Shown here: positions 36,778 through 45,970 of the stretch, piece by piece
Layout of the letters: each line of letters starts with the position of its first letter
Position numbering within the stretch: position 1 is the stretch's first letter
NCBI GenBank assembly: GCA_902786365.1
Contig: CADACD010000012.1
Coordinates: 62,001-126,000, forward strand
Source: an uncultured Lachnospiraceae bacterium
Lineage (GTDB): Bacteria; Bacillota; Clostridia; Lachnospirales; Lachnospiraceae
Direction: 5' to 3'
DNA: 64,000 nucleotides
The notes under the pieces: model-generated
Seen by the model: the letters and a program-made list of their open reading frames with translations, nothing else
Database searches by the model: none
Told to the model about the DNA's origin: nothing
Program-made: the position numbers and the translations under genes

Positions 36778-38598
36778 TTACTCAACCGTAACCGACTTTG
36801 CGAGGTTTCTCGGTTGGTCTACATCACATCCTTTTAATACTGCTGTATAATATGCAATATACTGCATAGGAATTGCTGCGAGCAAAGGCATCAACATATC
36901 TTCCATCTTCGGGAGCTGTATGAGATGATTGGCAACATCTTTTCCAATCTCCACATCATTTGTACAGATAACAACCACTTTTGCTCCTCTCGCCTTTACT
37001 TCCTTTACATTACTTATCGTTTTTTCAAGCAGGTTACTCTGTGTGGCAACTGCAATCACAGGCATTTCATCTGTCACAAGTGAGATAGTTCCATGCTTTA
37101 ATTCGCCTGCCGCATATGATTCCGAATGTATGTATGAAATTTCCTTTAATTTCAAAGAACCTTCCATGCTGAGTGCATAATCAAGTCCTCTTCCTATGTA
37201 TAGCAAACTTTCTGCATTGACAAGGCGTGAGGCGATAAACTGACATCTCTCCTTAAGTGCCAAAGCCTCATTTAGCTTATCCGGAATCTCCATTAGACTT
37301 TTTGTAAGCTCCATACATCTTTCTTTGCTGATAACACCTTTGGCATACGCAAGTTCAAACGCAATCAAATACATCACACTTAACTGAACACTATAAGCTT
37401 TTGTTGAGGCTACTGATATCTCCGGTCCCGCATGTGTGTAGATGACAACATCTGCCTCTCTTGCAATCCTTGAGCCTTTGACATTGACGATAGCAAGTGT
37501 AGCTGCACCTCTCTCCTTTGCAAGTGCAAGTGCTGCTGCAGTATCAGCAGTCTCTCCCGACTGTGACACTAAAATCACCAAATCTTCTTTCTCAATCAAC
37601 GGATCTCTGTACCTGAATTCAGAAGCAATATCAACCGTCACCTCTACTCTCGCCAATTTCTCAATAATATACTTTCCAACGAGTCCTGCATGCATTGCCG
37701 TTCCACATGCCACAACAAATATCCTTCTGTAATTTTTAAGCATCTCCATTGTCAAACCACTCTCTTCGAGGTATGGCATTCCATCCTGTATTCTCGGAGC
37801 GATGGTTGTCTTGATTGCTGTCGGCTGTTCATTAATCTCTTTTAACATAAAATGTTCATATCCGCCTTTTTCGGCAGCATCTGCATCCCAATCAGCAGTC
37901 AGAACTTCTTTTTGTATGAGTTCTTCCTCTGTGTTGTATATCTTGACTTCTTTAGCAGTAATCACAGCAATCTCACCCTGTTCAAGAAGATAATAATCCT
38001 TGGTATATTTTAAAATAGGTGTCATGTCTGATGCAATGAAATTCTCATTCTTACCAAGTCCCACAATCAGCGGACTTTCTTTTCTAATAGCAAATATGGT
38101 ATCAGGAAAATCCCTGAATAAAATCCCAAGTGCATAAGAACCATTTACTTTATCAATCATCTTACTGATTGTCTCGATAGGGTTGCCGTCATAATAATAA
38201 TCAAGCATTTTTGCCACAGTCTCTGTATCTGTCTCGCTCTCAAATCCATATCCCTGCGAGATCAGAAAATCCTTAATCTGCTTGTAATTTTCTATAATCC
38301 CATTGTGAACAATTGTCACACGTTTATTTCCATGAGGATGGGAATTGATATCAGACGGCTCACCATGTGTTGCCCATCTTGTATGGCCTATACCACAATT
38401 TCCATGAGGTTTCTTTCCGTTTTCCATCTTCTTTTCCAAATCTGCCAATTTTCCCTTTGACTTCTCAACAGTAATCTTTCCATTTTGAAATACGGCAATT
38501 CCTGCAGAATCATATCCTCTATATTCAAGACGCTTAAGACCGTCAACCAATATCTCAGCACATTCCTGTTCACCCACATATCCAACGATACCACACAT
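36778..38598 (-). CDS. glmS: Glutamine-fructose-6-phosphate aminotransferase (isomerizing)
   Basis: Makes glucosamine-6-phosphate, the first step to UDP-GlcNAc. The glutaminase nucleophile Cys2 opens the protein (MCGIVGYVG), followed by GHTRWATHGEPSD. The SIS isomerase domains carry CGTAMHAGLVGKY, SQSGETADT and the C-terminal DQPRNLAKSVTVE. 606 residues, normal. The AAGGAGG site is only 36 bases from the topB stop, so there is no room for the glmS ribozyme usual in Firmicutes. Confidence 0.97.
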   Translation of the reverse strand: MCGIVGYVGEQECAEILVDGLKRLEYRGYDSAGIAVFQNGKITVEKSKGKLADLEKKMENGKKPHGNCGIGHTRWATHGEPSDINSHPHGNKRVTIVHNGIIENYKQIKDFLISQGYGFESETDTETVAKMLDYYYDGNPIETISKMIDKVNGSYALGILFRDFPDTIFAIRKESPLIVGLGKNENFIASDMTPILKYTKDYYLLEQGEIAVITAKEVKIYNTEEELIQKEVLTADWDADAAEKGGYEHFMLKEINEQPTAIKTTIAPRIQDGMPYLEESGLTMEMLKNYRRIFVVACGTAMHAGLVGKYIIEKLARVEVTVDIASEFRYRDPLIEKEDLVILVSQSGETADTAAALALAKERGAATLAIVNVKGSRIAREADVVIYTHAGPEISVASTKAYSVQLSVMYLIAFELAYAKGVISKERCMELTKSLMEIPDKLNEALALKERCQFIASRLVNAESLLYIGRGLDYALSMEGSLKLKEISYIHSESYAAGELKHGTISLVTDEMPVIAVATQSNLLEKTISNVKEVKARGAKVVVICTNDVEIGKDVANHLIQLPKMEDMLMPLLAAIPMQYIAYYTAVLKGCDVDQPRNLAKSVTVE

Positions 38599-38634
38599 AG
38601 CATATCCTCCTTCTATTTCAACCTTTGATTCATT

Positions 38635-40761
38635 TTAATTTTTTGTTTTCGAATAATACTTTGCCACTTCATCAAATCTTCTTCTAAGATCAGTCTGTTT
38701 ATCAGAATTCATAACTGAAACTGTTCTTCGGCTCACAAATCCTTCCAGTTTTTCCATATACTCATCTGATGTTATCTTTCCATCAGCAACTAAGGTAAGC
38801 CCCTTTTCCCAGCTTGCCGTAAGCTCAGGGTTCAAAAGATGAGTAATCGAAACATCCACTACTTCATATACAAACTCACCATATTGGGTAGGTGTGATGA
38901 TTTGTGTTGATTTATTCAATGAAAGATATTTGATATTAAAGAGTTTTTTCAAAATCTCTGCTCTTGTCGCACTTGTTCCTATTCCGCTTCCCTTTATCTG
39001 TGCACGCAACTCTTCGTCTTCGATGAGCTGTCCCGCACTTTCCATTGCAAGAATAATAGAACCCGAATTATATCTTTTTGGAGGTGAAGTTTTTCCCTCC
39101 TTTATATTTAATTCACTGCATATAAGTTTATCATTTTTCTTAATCTTTTTCAATATATTTATTGACTCATCATCCAGTATTTTATCATTGATTCCCGATT
39201 CTTTTCCACCATTGTCAATGTCAGAATTTTCATTGCATGATATTTCATTTTTTGTTTTATTTTTTGCTTCACTCTGCGATTTTCCCTGACTGTTACTTTT
39301 TTCCTTTACAAAAGAATAATTTGTAACCTTTAAGTATCCATCATCTATCTTAACCTTAAATGATGCAAAGAATGTTTCAATAAAATCCTCCTCATCAGCT
39401 TTGTCTGATTTGACAGGCATCGTCAGTTTCAGATTTAGCTTCTGATATCTTGCAGGAGGATAAAAAATAGCAATAAACCTCCTTACAATCACCTCGTATA
39501 CTTTGATATGAAGTGGACTCATATTTTTCAAATTATTAAAGCCCTGACCTGTAGGAATAATTGCATAGTGGTCTGTAATCTGCTTATCATTCACATACCT
39601 TGTCTTTGCAATATCTTTATATGAACCATTTTCAAGAATTTCCTTACAAAAATCAGCTACATAGTTAAAATGCAATAGACCTGTTAAATTCTTATCTATC
39701 TCTTTTGCCACCGCGCTTGATAAAACTCTTGCATCCGTTCTCGGATAGGTGACAGCTTTTTTTTCATACAATTCCTGTACAATTTTTAACGTTTCATCAG
39801 GACTGATTTTAAAAAGTTTAGAACACACATTCTGCAGTTCGGCAAGATTGTATAAAAGCGGCGGGTTTTTCTTTTCCACTTTCTTCTCCACACTTTCTAC
39901 TGTCATCTCATTACCTGCCTGATGAAGCAGACTGATAAGTTCTTTCGCATGTTTTTCTTCCTTAAAACCATTCTCTTTATATAGATATGGCGATTCAAAA
40001 TATTTAGACTTATGATTTACACGCCATTCTGCATCAAACTGAAAGGTGTCGGAGCACTTTACTGTGGCATTTACCCTATAAAATGAGGTTTCCACAAAGG
40101 AACGAATCTCCCGTTCTCTTCTCACAATCATGCCAAGTACACATGTCATCACTCTGCCAACTGAAAGTACGGATTTATCAGATTTTAAATAATTTGATAC
40201 ATTTTTTCCATATCTGAGTGTGAGAACTCTTGAAAAATTAATTCCCATCAGGTAATCTTCCTTCGCACGCAAATACGCTGCATCGGATAGACTGTCATAC
40301 TCAGATAAATCCTTTGCATTTTGAATTCCCTTTAATATTTCTTCTTCTGTCTGTGAATCTATCCAGACTCTCCTTCTTTTTTTTTCTTTCACACCTGCCA
40401 TCTGCTCAACAAGTCTGTAAATATATTCTCCCTCACGTCCAGAGTCAGTACAGACATAGATCGTGTCAACATCATTTCTGTTTAAAATTTTTTTCACAAT
40501 TTCAAACTGCTTTCTAACACTATCTATCACTTCATACTTCCACTCCTTGGGCAAAAATGGCAGTGTAGAAAAACTCCATCTTTTTAATGCCTTATCATAA
40601 ACCTCCGGATAACTCATTGTGACCAGATGACCTACACACCATGTCACAATTCCTTTTTCATTTTCTATAAATCCATCAGTTCGATTTCCTGAAATACCGA
40701 GTGCTTTTGCAAACTCCCTTGCTACACTTGGTTTCTCCGCAATATATACTGATTTTCCCAT
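38635..40761 (-). CDS. topB: DNA topoisomerase III
   Basis: A type IA enzyme that separates linked DNA strands. The Toprim domain has VYIAEKPSVAREFAKALG at the N-terminus and VCTDSGREGEYIYR near residue 105; the nucleophile Tyr is in AVTYPRTDARVLSS; the C-terminal GIGTSATRAEILKKL completes the core. 708 residues without a zinc-finger tail. Between about residues 487 and 545 lies a Ser/Asn/Lys-rich insert (KSNSQGKSQSEAK, CNENSDIDNGG) not expected in the family. It lies between yfbR and glmS with gaps of 54 and 36 bases. Confidence 0.94.
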   Translation of the reverse strand: MGKSVYIAEKPSVAREFAKALGISGNRTDGFIENEKGIVTWCVGHLVTMSYPEVYDKALKRWSFSTLPFLPKEWKYEVIDSVRKQFEIVKKILNRNDVDTIYVCTDSGREGEYIYRLVEQMAGVKEKKRRRVWIDSQTEEEILKGIQNAKDLSEYDSLSDAAYLRAKEDYLMGINFSRVLTLRYGKNVSNYLKSDKSVLSVGRVMTCVLGMIVRREREIRSFVETSFYRVNATVKCSDTFQFDAEWRVNHKSKYFESPYLYKENGFKEEKHAKELISLLHQAGNEMTVESVEKKVEKKNPPLLYNLAELQNVCSKLFKISPDETLKIVQELYEKKAVTYPRTDARVLSSAVAKEIDKNLTGLLHFNYVADFCKEILENGSYKDIAKTRYVNDKQITDHYAIIPTGQGFNNLKNMSPLHIKVYEVIVRRFIAIFYPPARYQKLNLKLTMPVKSDKADEEDFIETFFASFKVKIDDGYLKVTNYSFVKEKSNSQGKSQSEAKNKTKNEISCNENSDIDNGGKESGINDKILDDESINILKKIKKNDKLICSELNIKEGKTSPPKRYNSGSIILAMESAGQLIEDEELRAQIKGSGIGTSATRAEILKKLFNIKYLSLNKSTQIITPTQYGEFVYEVVDVSITHLLNPELTASWEKGLTLVADGKITSDEYMEKLEGFVSRRTVSVMNSDKQTDLRRRFDEVAKYYSKTKN

Positions 40762-40815
40762 ATATTCAACTCACTTTCCGATTTTTCTCCTTTACTGTTA
40801 CGGCTACAGGATAAA

Positions 40816-41406
40816 TCATGCCTGCTCATCTAATGTCAGTCCATATGCCTCTAGGAAATTTTTCATAAAGTACTCTGCCTCTTTGCAGTCTAGTTTCTTT
40901 ATCGCCTCTATGGTCGCTTTCTCAGCCTGTAAAAAGTCCTGATTTCCCATTTTCTTTTCCTCCACACACTTTATCAGTGCAGATATTTTATCAGCTGCTT
41001 TTACAAGAATCCTGTATTTTTTTTCTATCTCATTTTCCTTTAGTATCTCAGAATATACCTCTCTCATTTCTTCAGGAAGCGAATATAAAAGCTTTTTTAT
41101 CGCTGCCTCCTCAACCACATCATATGACTCTTTAATTTCAGGTGCAAAATACTTAACAGGCGTGGGAAGATCACCTGTTATAATCTCAGGAACATCATGA
41201 TACATCGCATAGACAGCTACTCTGTCCGGATTGACATCTCCTTCAAAATATACATTATTAATTACTCCCAATGCATGTGCTATCATTCCTGTTTCAAGAC
41301 TATGTTCTGCAATATTTTCCTGTATGGTATTTCTCATAAGCCCCCATCTGTTAATATATTTCATGCGTGACAGCATAGCAAAAAATTTATTATCTTTTTC
41401 ACTCAT
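40816..41406 (-). CDS. HD-domain 5'-deoxynucleotidase, YfbR-like
   Basis: YfbR-type enzymes dephosphorylate deoxyribonucleoside monophosphates. The HD signature is complete: NIAEHSLETGMIAHALG, then YAMYHDVPEIITGDLPTPVKY and KAADKISALIKC. About 196 residues from ATG 41406, which has GGAGAAAAATA upstream (the frame is open 12 codons further). Head gene of the run to glmS; it has a near-consensus promoter. Confidence 0.88.
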   Translation of the reverse strand: MSEKDNKFFAMLSRMKYINRWGLMRNTIQENIAEHSLETGMIAHALGVINNVYFEGDVNPDRVAVYAMYHDVPEIITGDLPTPVKYFAPEIKESYDVVEEAAIKKLLYSLPEEMREVYSEILKENEIEKKYRILVKAADKISALIKCVEEKKMGNQDFLQAEKATIEAIKKLDCKEAEYFMKNFLEAYGLTLDEQA

Positions 41407-41460
41407 TATTTTTCTCCATTTCCGGTCTGTTTCTAATCCCAATGAAATAAAACTTGCTCA

Positions 41461-41489
41461 ATTATAACATTTTAGGCTAAAGTTATCAA
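41461..41489 (-). promoter_or_regulatory. Promoter of yfbR-topB-glmS
   Basis: TTGATA (41484-41489) and TATAAT (41461-41466), spacer 17, minus strand, 55 bases before the yfbR-like ATG. Nothing else is seen in 41490-41610. Confidence 0.75.
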
Positions 41490-41613
41490 CCTGTTATCCA
41501 ATTCTTTCTCTGCCTATCATAAACCTACGACATTGCGCATTGCATTTCACAGGTATCCTCCGCCTAAAGCTCCTACCCATTTCAGCTAAAAACAGCCAAA
41601 TAATTCTCAAATG

Positions 41614-41668
41614 CAAAAAATCCTCATCGGGTCTGTTTACATCAAATTGACCCATGAGAATTTTTTCT
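41614..41668 (-). terminator. Terminator after the DUF4956 gene
   Basis: CTCAT..GGGTC pairs with GACCC-ATGAG, flanked by A-run and T-run on both strands; about 60 bases past the stop at 41727. Confidence 0.75.
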
Positions 41669-41726
41669 AACCTATCCTATTTTTGAAGAAGGTGCCTTTC
41701 ACCTTCTGCTTTGCCTTTATTTCTGT

Positions 41727-42398
41727 TTATAGCTGGTTTACCTCTTCAACATATGGAAGTATTGATATTTCAAGATTTCCATTCTTAGTTCTGAGGTCAT
41801 CTATTAATGCCTTTTCCTCGCTTTGTTCTTTCATCTGTATTTTGTAGGAAAGTCTGAACATAGAACCCATACCGGTTGTCTTTACTCCTGCACTTTCATA
41901 AGATTTGAGATAATGGTCAAAAATATCATTGAATGCATCTGAATATTCCAATGATTCCGGTATCGTTATCTTTAACAGCTTGTCCTGTGCCATTCCCTTA
42001 TGTTCAAAAATAGGAACAACTGAAAATAATGTAAAGATAACTGCCAGACAAATCAGTATAATGACTCCATATCCGAGATATCCCATACCGAATGCAATGC
42101 CTGAACTCATCGCTACTAAAATTGCTGCAATTTCATCAGAACTTCCCTGAGCACTTCTGAAGCGGATAAGTCCAAAAGCACCTCCAATTGCAACTCCTGC
42201 TCCAATATTTCCATTGACAAATGTGATAACTGCTGCCACAACAAATGGAAGTATTGCTACTACCGTAAAAAATCTTTTCTTTGAAATAATCCTAAATGAC
42301 ATTAGCCATGCATAAATAAAACCTGAAACCAACGCCACACCTGCCATGGCAAAAAACTGTGATGGCGTTACTATCGCTGAATAAATTGAGTCAAACAT
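41727..42398 (-). CDS. DUF4956 family membrane protein
   Basis: 223 residues with four hydrophobic segments in the first 130 residues (about 15-33, 42-60, 67-80, 95-130) and a soluble C-terminal domain of about 85 residues. The loop GAFGLIRFRSAQGSSDEIAA is the conserved signature of DUF4956. Proteins of this family are regularly encoded beside VTC-domain polyphosphate polymerase-like genes, as here (29-base gap). The molecular role is unknown; transport or channel function for polyphosphate is a guess. Confidence 0.85.
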   Translation of the reverse strand: MFDSIYSAIVTPSQFFAMAGVALVSGFIYAWLMSFRIISKKRFFTVVAILPFVVAAVITFVNGNIGAGVAIGGAFGLIRFRSAQGSSDEIAAILVAMSSGIAFGMGYLGYGVIILICLAVIFTLFSVVPIFEHKGMAQDKLLKITIPESLEYSDAFNDIFDHYLKSYESAGVKTTGMGSMFRLSYKIQMKEQSEEKALIDDLRTKNGNLEISILPYVEEVNQL

Positions 42399-42427
42399 AA
42401 TCTTCTTTTCCTTTCTATGTATTTTTA

Positions 42428-43129
42428 TCAGCCTAAAAGCTGTTTTTTATATGCTGCCCCATACTTAGAGAAACTTGATTTATATATTTTTCCATCATTG
42501 AGTATCTTGGTCAGCCACAAAGGCATTGCCTCCTGAACCTTTACCTCCAGAATTGTATATCCCTCATCAAGTAACGATATACCATCCATAGAGTATGTCA
42601 AATCCAAATGTTCCGTGCGGTATCTTGGATTGTGATCGATTGTCAGTCTCAAATCTCCATCCGGCTCAAAATACGCAACTCTGTCATAAATAATCATACA
42701 CGCCGGAGTAAGTTCCGGATAAAAATCTCTAAAATTAGTTATCTCTTTGTTAATCTGACCTCCTGCACAAATATCTCCTTCTCCGTTAAAAAACTTCTGC
42801 ACCAAAGGTATCGTTGACTGGACTCTTCTCTTGTAAACAATACCATATGCTTTTCTTTTCAATTCAAGAAAAACCGGCGAGTTTTCTGTTGCAAGTCCGT
42901 ATGAACGAAGTCTTATCTTCTCTTTAAATAATGGTTTTTCAATAGAAGTTCTTATGAGCTGAAAGTTTGGAGTATCATAATAAATGGAACCTATCGAGGT
43001 AAGTCCATAAGCATCTTCCATCATATGACCTTCTATGCTTTTTTTGAAATATTGGGTCTGCTGTGGGCTAAGTATATACTTAAATTCATATCTTTTCATT
43101 ACTACAATTGGCTCTGTGGAAGTTTCCAT
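42428..43129 (-). CDS. VTC-domain (polyphosphate polymerase-like) protein
   Basis: 233 residues with the tunnel-fold pattern of the VTC domain, which in yeast Vtc4 makes polyphosphate from ATP: MKRYEFKYILSPQQ, SIYYDTPN, KIRLRSYG, FLELKRK, RLTIDHN, ILEVKV and SFSKYGAAY. The basic and acidic tunnel residues (KIRLR, ELKRK, LEVK) are kept. The start with GGGAGG upstream lies inside the kinase gene, an overlap of 44 bases. Whether it makes polyphosphate is not shown by sequence. Confidence 0.88.
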   Translation of the reverse strand: METSTEPIVVMKRYEFKYILSPQQTQYFKKSIEGHMMEDAYGLTSIGSIYYDTPNFQLIRTSIEKPLFKEKIRLRSYGLATENSPVFLELKRKAYGIVYKRRVQSTIPLVQKFFNGEGDICAGGQINKEITNFRDFYPELTPACMIIYDRVAYFEPDGDLRLTIDHNPRYRTEHLDLTYSMDGISLLDEGYTILEVKVQEAMPLWLTKILNDGKIYKSSFSKYGAAYKKQLLG

Positions 43130-44699
43130 AAAAACAACCTCCCATTTCGATTTTCAATTCAAACCAGAATGTACTTCCTTTTCCTTCTTCACTTATCACA
43201 CCATATTTTGCTTCATGCATGACAAGGATATTTTTCACAATGGAAAGTCCGAGTCCGCTTCCGAGTATCGCTCTTTTATGGTCTTTATCAATTTTGTAAT
43301 ATCGCTCCCAAACACTGTCAAGTTTGTCTTTTGCAATTCCCTGTCCATTGTCCTTGACTTCGATTCTGACACTATTTTCTCTTTTTATCTGAGTTACTTT
43401 GATATATCTGTCTTCGCCTGCATAATTTACTGCATTTGCTATCAGATTATAAATCACCTGATAAATTTTAAATTCATCTGCCTCTACCAGAATATTCTCG
43501 TGATACTCAAAATCAATTTTATACCCATATGGTTCAAGAAGTTTCGAGTGTCTTTCAATGATAGCCTTAATACTTTCAGTAATATCATATTCTTTGGTTT
43601 CCAATCTTGCAACCCCTGCCTGTATTTTTGAAATATCAAGCAAATCATTCACAAGACATGTAAGCCTGTTTGCTTCATCTATAATTACCTGAACATTCTC
43701 TGGTGTGTTTTCTCCCGGCAAATCTCTCATTACCTCTGAATATGCTGTAATCATTGTAAGCGGTGTCCTTAAATCATGTGAAACATTGGCAAGCAGCTCT
43801 TTTTGAAGAAGATCTGATTTTGACAGTTCTTTTGCAGTGTAATTGAGTGTTTCTGATAATTCCGCAATTTCTTTATAGTCCTTACCATCAAATTCCACAT
43901 CAAAATTTCCTTTTGCCAAATCTTTTGCAGTTGCATTAATTCTGATAATAGATTTCGAAACTCTTTTCGAAATAATAAATGCAATAATTAATGACAATAC
44001 TACCATTATTGCACTGATATAGATGAGCTGCACTCTCAAAGTATGTACCGTCGCATCAATCGGTGTGATAACAGAATCTATCATGACTGCATACTTTTCG
44101 CCTAATGATGCAGTTACCATTTTAATTTTTATAATACTCTCAACATCATTTGGCATATTTTCCAATTTTCCAATCCTGTCCGTATTTTTACTTTTTTCAA
44201 ATTCTTTTCTCGAAGAACTGCTGTCGAAATTTTCTGATAACTGTTCTTCATCAGCTTTTCCAGTATTTCTTGATGATGACTCTTCTTGTGGATTTATCGT
44301 TTTTCCTCTGCTATTGCTTATTTCCATCTCTCCGCCTTTTTTATCTGCTTTTTCATACATTTCCAAAAGATGCTGACTGCTAAATTTATGAACAGAACAA
44401 TTACTGGCATTTCCGGCAGAATATATTTTATTTGCTTCATTATCTGTCACAAGTATACAGATATCATATCTTTCTGCGATTGTGTTGATTGCATCTTCTG
44501 CATCATCATCATTAATGATAGATATCACATTTTCCATTGCGTTATCTATCTCTTTTTTCTTAATATTTTTATAAAATTTGTCAAGATAAACTGTTTGAAA
44601 AAACCACAGCAGGCAGAGTAGAATCGCACAAAAGCTTAGCATATATATAAATACTTTCCACTTAATACTTATCTTTTCATGTTTCAAAACGATATCCAA
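43086..44699 (-). CDS. Sensor histidine kinase with HAMP domain
   Basis: 537 residues: membrane segments at about 14-36 and 228-250, an outside domain between them, HAMP (SKRVSKSIIRINATAKDLAKGNFDVEF, two blocks), HisKA with the phospho-His in NVSHDLRTPLTMI, and the ATPase domain (NLIANAVNYAG, VKDNGQGIAKD, GSGLGLSIV). The outer domain contains a Ser/Glu/Asn/Lys-rich low-complexity part (about residues 125-190). The start is a TTG at 44699 or 44687. Overlaps the regulator gene by 23 bases at its start and the VTC gene by 44 bases at its end. Confidence 0.93.
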   Translation of the reverse strand: MDIVLKHEKISIKWKVFIYMLSFCAILLCLLWFFQTVYLDKFYKNIKKKEIDNAMENVISIINDDDAEDAINTIAERYDICILVTDNEANKIYSAGNASNCSVHKFSSQHLLEMYEKADKKGGEMEISNSRGKTINPQEESSSRNTGKADEEQLSENFDSSSSRKEFEKSKNTDRIGKLENMPNDVESIIKIKMVTASLGEKYAVMIDSVITPIDATVHTLRVQLIYISAIMVVLSLIIAFIISKRVSKSIIRINATAKDLAKGNFDVEFDGKDYKEIAELSETLNYTAKELSKSDLLQKELLANVSHDLRTPLTMITAYSEVMRDLPGENTPENVQVIIDEANRLTCLVNDLLDISKIQAGVARLETKEYDITESIKAIIERHSKLLEPYGYKIDFEYHENILVEADEFKIYQVIYNLIANAVNYAGEDRYIKVTQIKRENSVRIEVKDNGQGIAKDKLDSVWERYYKIDKDHKRAILGSGLGLSIVKNILVMHEAKYGVISEEGKGSTFWFELKIEMGGCFYGNFHRANCSNEKI

Positions 44700-45357
44700 C
44701 TCCTCTTAATGTCACTAAAAATTTTCTGTAATCTTTCAGACTGCTTCGTAACAGTTTTATATGTGTATCCAATGTTCTGTCATCGCCATAATAATCGTAT
44801 CCCCACACATCTGTTATGAGTTTTTCCCTTGTGAGCGCAATTCCTTTGTTTCTCACCAGATAGAATAGTAAATCATATTCTTTCGGTGTCATATTTGCCT
44901 TTTCACCATCTATCATAACTGTTCTTCCTGTAAAGTCTATATGAAGCCCTTCTGCATCAAAAACTTCATGTACTGACTCTTTTGACTGCGACGAAGTATT
45001 TCTTCTTGCCAATACTGCCTTGCATCTCATCATCAGCTCTCTTGGTGAAAAAGGCTTTACCACATAGTCATCTATTCCCAATTCAAAACCATGTATTTTA
45101 TCATATTCTTCACCTCTTGCCGAAAGCATTATAATTGGAATATCCTTTATTTCTCTAATTTTTCTACAAGCTGAAAATCCGTCAAGCTCGGGCATCATTA
45201 TGTCTAATATAATCAAATCAAAATCCTTGTTTTTGCATATTTCAACAGCTTCTATACCGTTTGAAACCTCTGTGATAAGGTAACCTTCAAATTCACCATA
45301 TTTTCTGATAACAGTTCTTATTTTTGCTTCGTCATCTACTACAAGTATGTTATACAT
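44677..45357 (-). CDS. OmpR/PhoB-family response regulator
   Basis: Receiver domain with acidic pocket Asp8/Asp9, phospho-acceptor Asp52 in IILDIMMPE and Lys in YVVKPFSP; C-terminal winged helix (MTPKEYDLLFYLVRNKG, REKLITDVWGYDYYGDDRTLDTHI in two parts, LRGVGYRFE). The start at ATG 45357 has AAGGAGG 8 bases upstream; ATG 45363 is too close to that site. First gene of a four-gene unit with kinase, VTC and DUF4956. Confidence 0.95.
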   Translation of the reverse strand: MYNILVVDDEAKIRTVIRKYGEFEGYLITEVSNGIEAVEICKNKDFDLIILDIMMPELDGFSACRKIREIKDIPIIMLSARGEEYDKIHGFELGIDDYVVKPFSPRELMMRCKAVLARRNTSSQSKESVHEVFDAEGLHIDFTGRTVMIDGEKANMTPKEYDLLFYLVRNKGIALTREKLITDVWGYDYYGDDRTLDTHIKLLRSSLKDYRKFLVTLRGVGYRFET

Positions 45358-45424
45358 AGGCATTACCTCCTTTTCTTAGAGTGTTTGTCTTGTTCTATCT
45401 GATTCAATAAATTTATCAATTTAA

Positions 45425-45442
45425 TGTGACAATTTTGTGACA
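45425..45442 (-). promoter_or_regulatory. Direct repeat upstream of the response regulator, possible binding box
   Basis: Two copies of TGTGACA (45425-45431 and 45436-45442) with 11-base period, about 70 bases before the regulator ATG. Tandem half-sites one helical turn apart are typical of OmpR/PhoB regulators, so self-control is possible. Confidence 0.45.
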
Positions 45443-45502
45443 AACAACTTACTATTATGTGTTTTTATTCACAATTTAATTTTTACTATTTTGTTAATTA
45501 TA

Positions 45503-45531
45503 TTGAATTTCATATGCAAATATTGTACAAT
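45503..45531 (+). promoter_or_regulatory. Promoter of the CheY/CheX-like pair
   Basis: TTGAAT (45503-45508) and TACAAT (45526-45531), spacer 17, 50 bases before the ATG at 45581. Confidence 0.7.
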
Positions 45532-45580
45532 ATAACCATATTTTTATTGCAATTATAATATTGAAAGGAGTTTTAGTCAA

Positions 45581-45970
45581 ATGAATATTAATGAATTAAA
45601 GATTCTAGTATGCGATGATTCACTTTTAGCCCGTAAAAGACTAAAAGACTGCATTATTTCATTTGGTTGCTCATCGATATTCGAGGCTGCTAATGGTGAA
45701 GAGGCTATAGCTCAATATAATGATAACAAACCTAATCTTGTATTTATGGATATTGTAATGCCTAAGAAAGATGGTATTGAAGCGCTGAAAGATATTCTTG
45801 AAATAGATAGTGATGCAACTGTTATAATGGCTTCTTCAGTCGGAACACAATCTTATCTTAAAGACGCTATTAAAGCAGGTGCCAGTGATTTTATCCAAAA
45901 ACCTATTGACAATGACCGTGTTAAAGAAATCATCAATTCATACTGCTCAAGGGAGGAGGAAGATATATAA
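45581..45970 (+). CDS. CheY-like single-domain response regulator
   Basis: 129 residues, a receiver only: acidic pair Asp12/Asp13, phosphorylated Asp57 in VFMDIVMPKKDG, Ser/Thr in IIMASSVGTQ and Lys in FIQKPID. It lacks an output domain. AAAGGAG precedes the ATG. The following gene begins immediately after its stop, with a strong GGGAGGAGG site inside the last codons, so the two products probably act together. Confidence 0.92.
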   Translation: MNINELKILVCDDSLLARKRLKDCIISFGCSSIFEAANGEEAIAQYNDNKPNLVFMDIVMPKKDGIEALKDILEIDSDATVIMASSVGTQSYLKDAIKAGASDFIQKPIDNDRVKEIINSYCSREEEDI

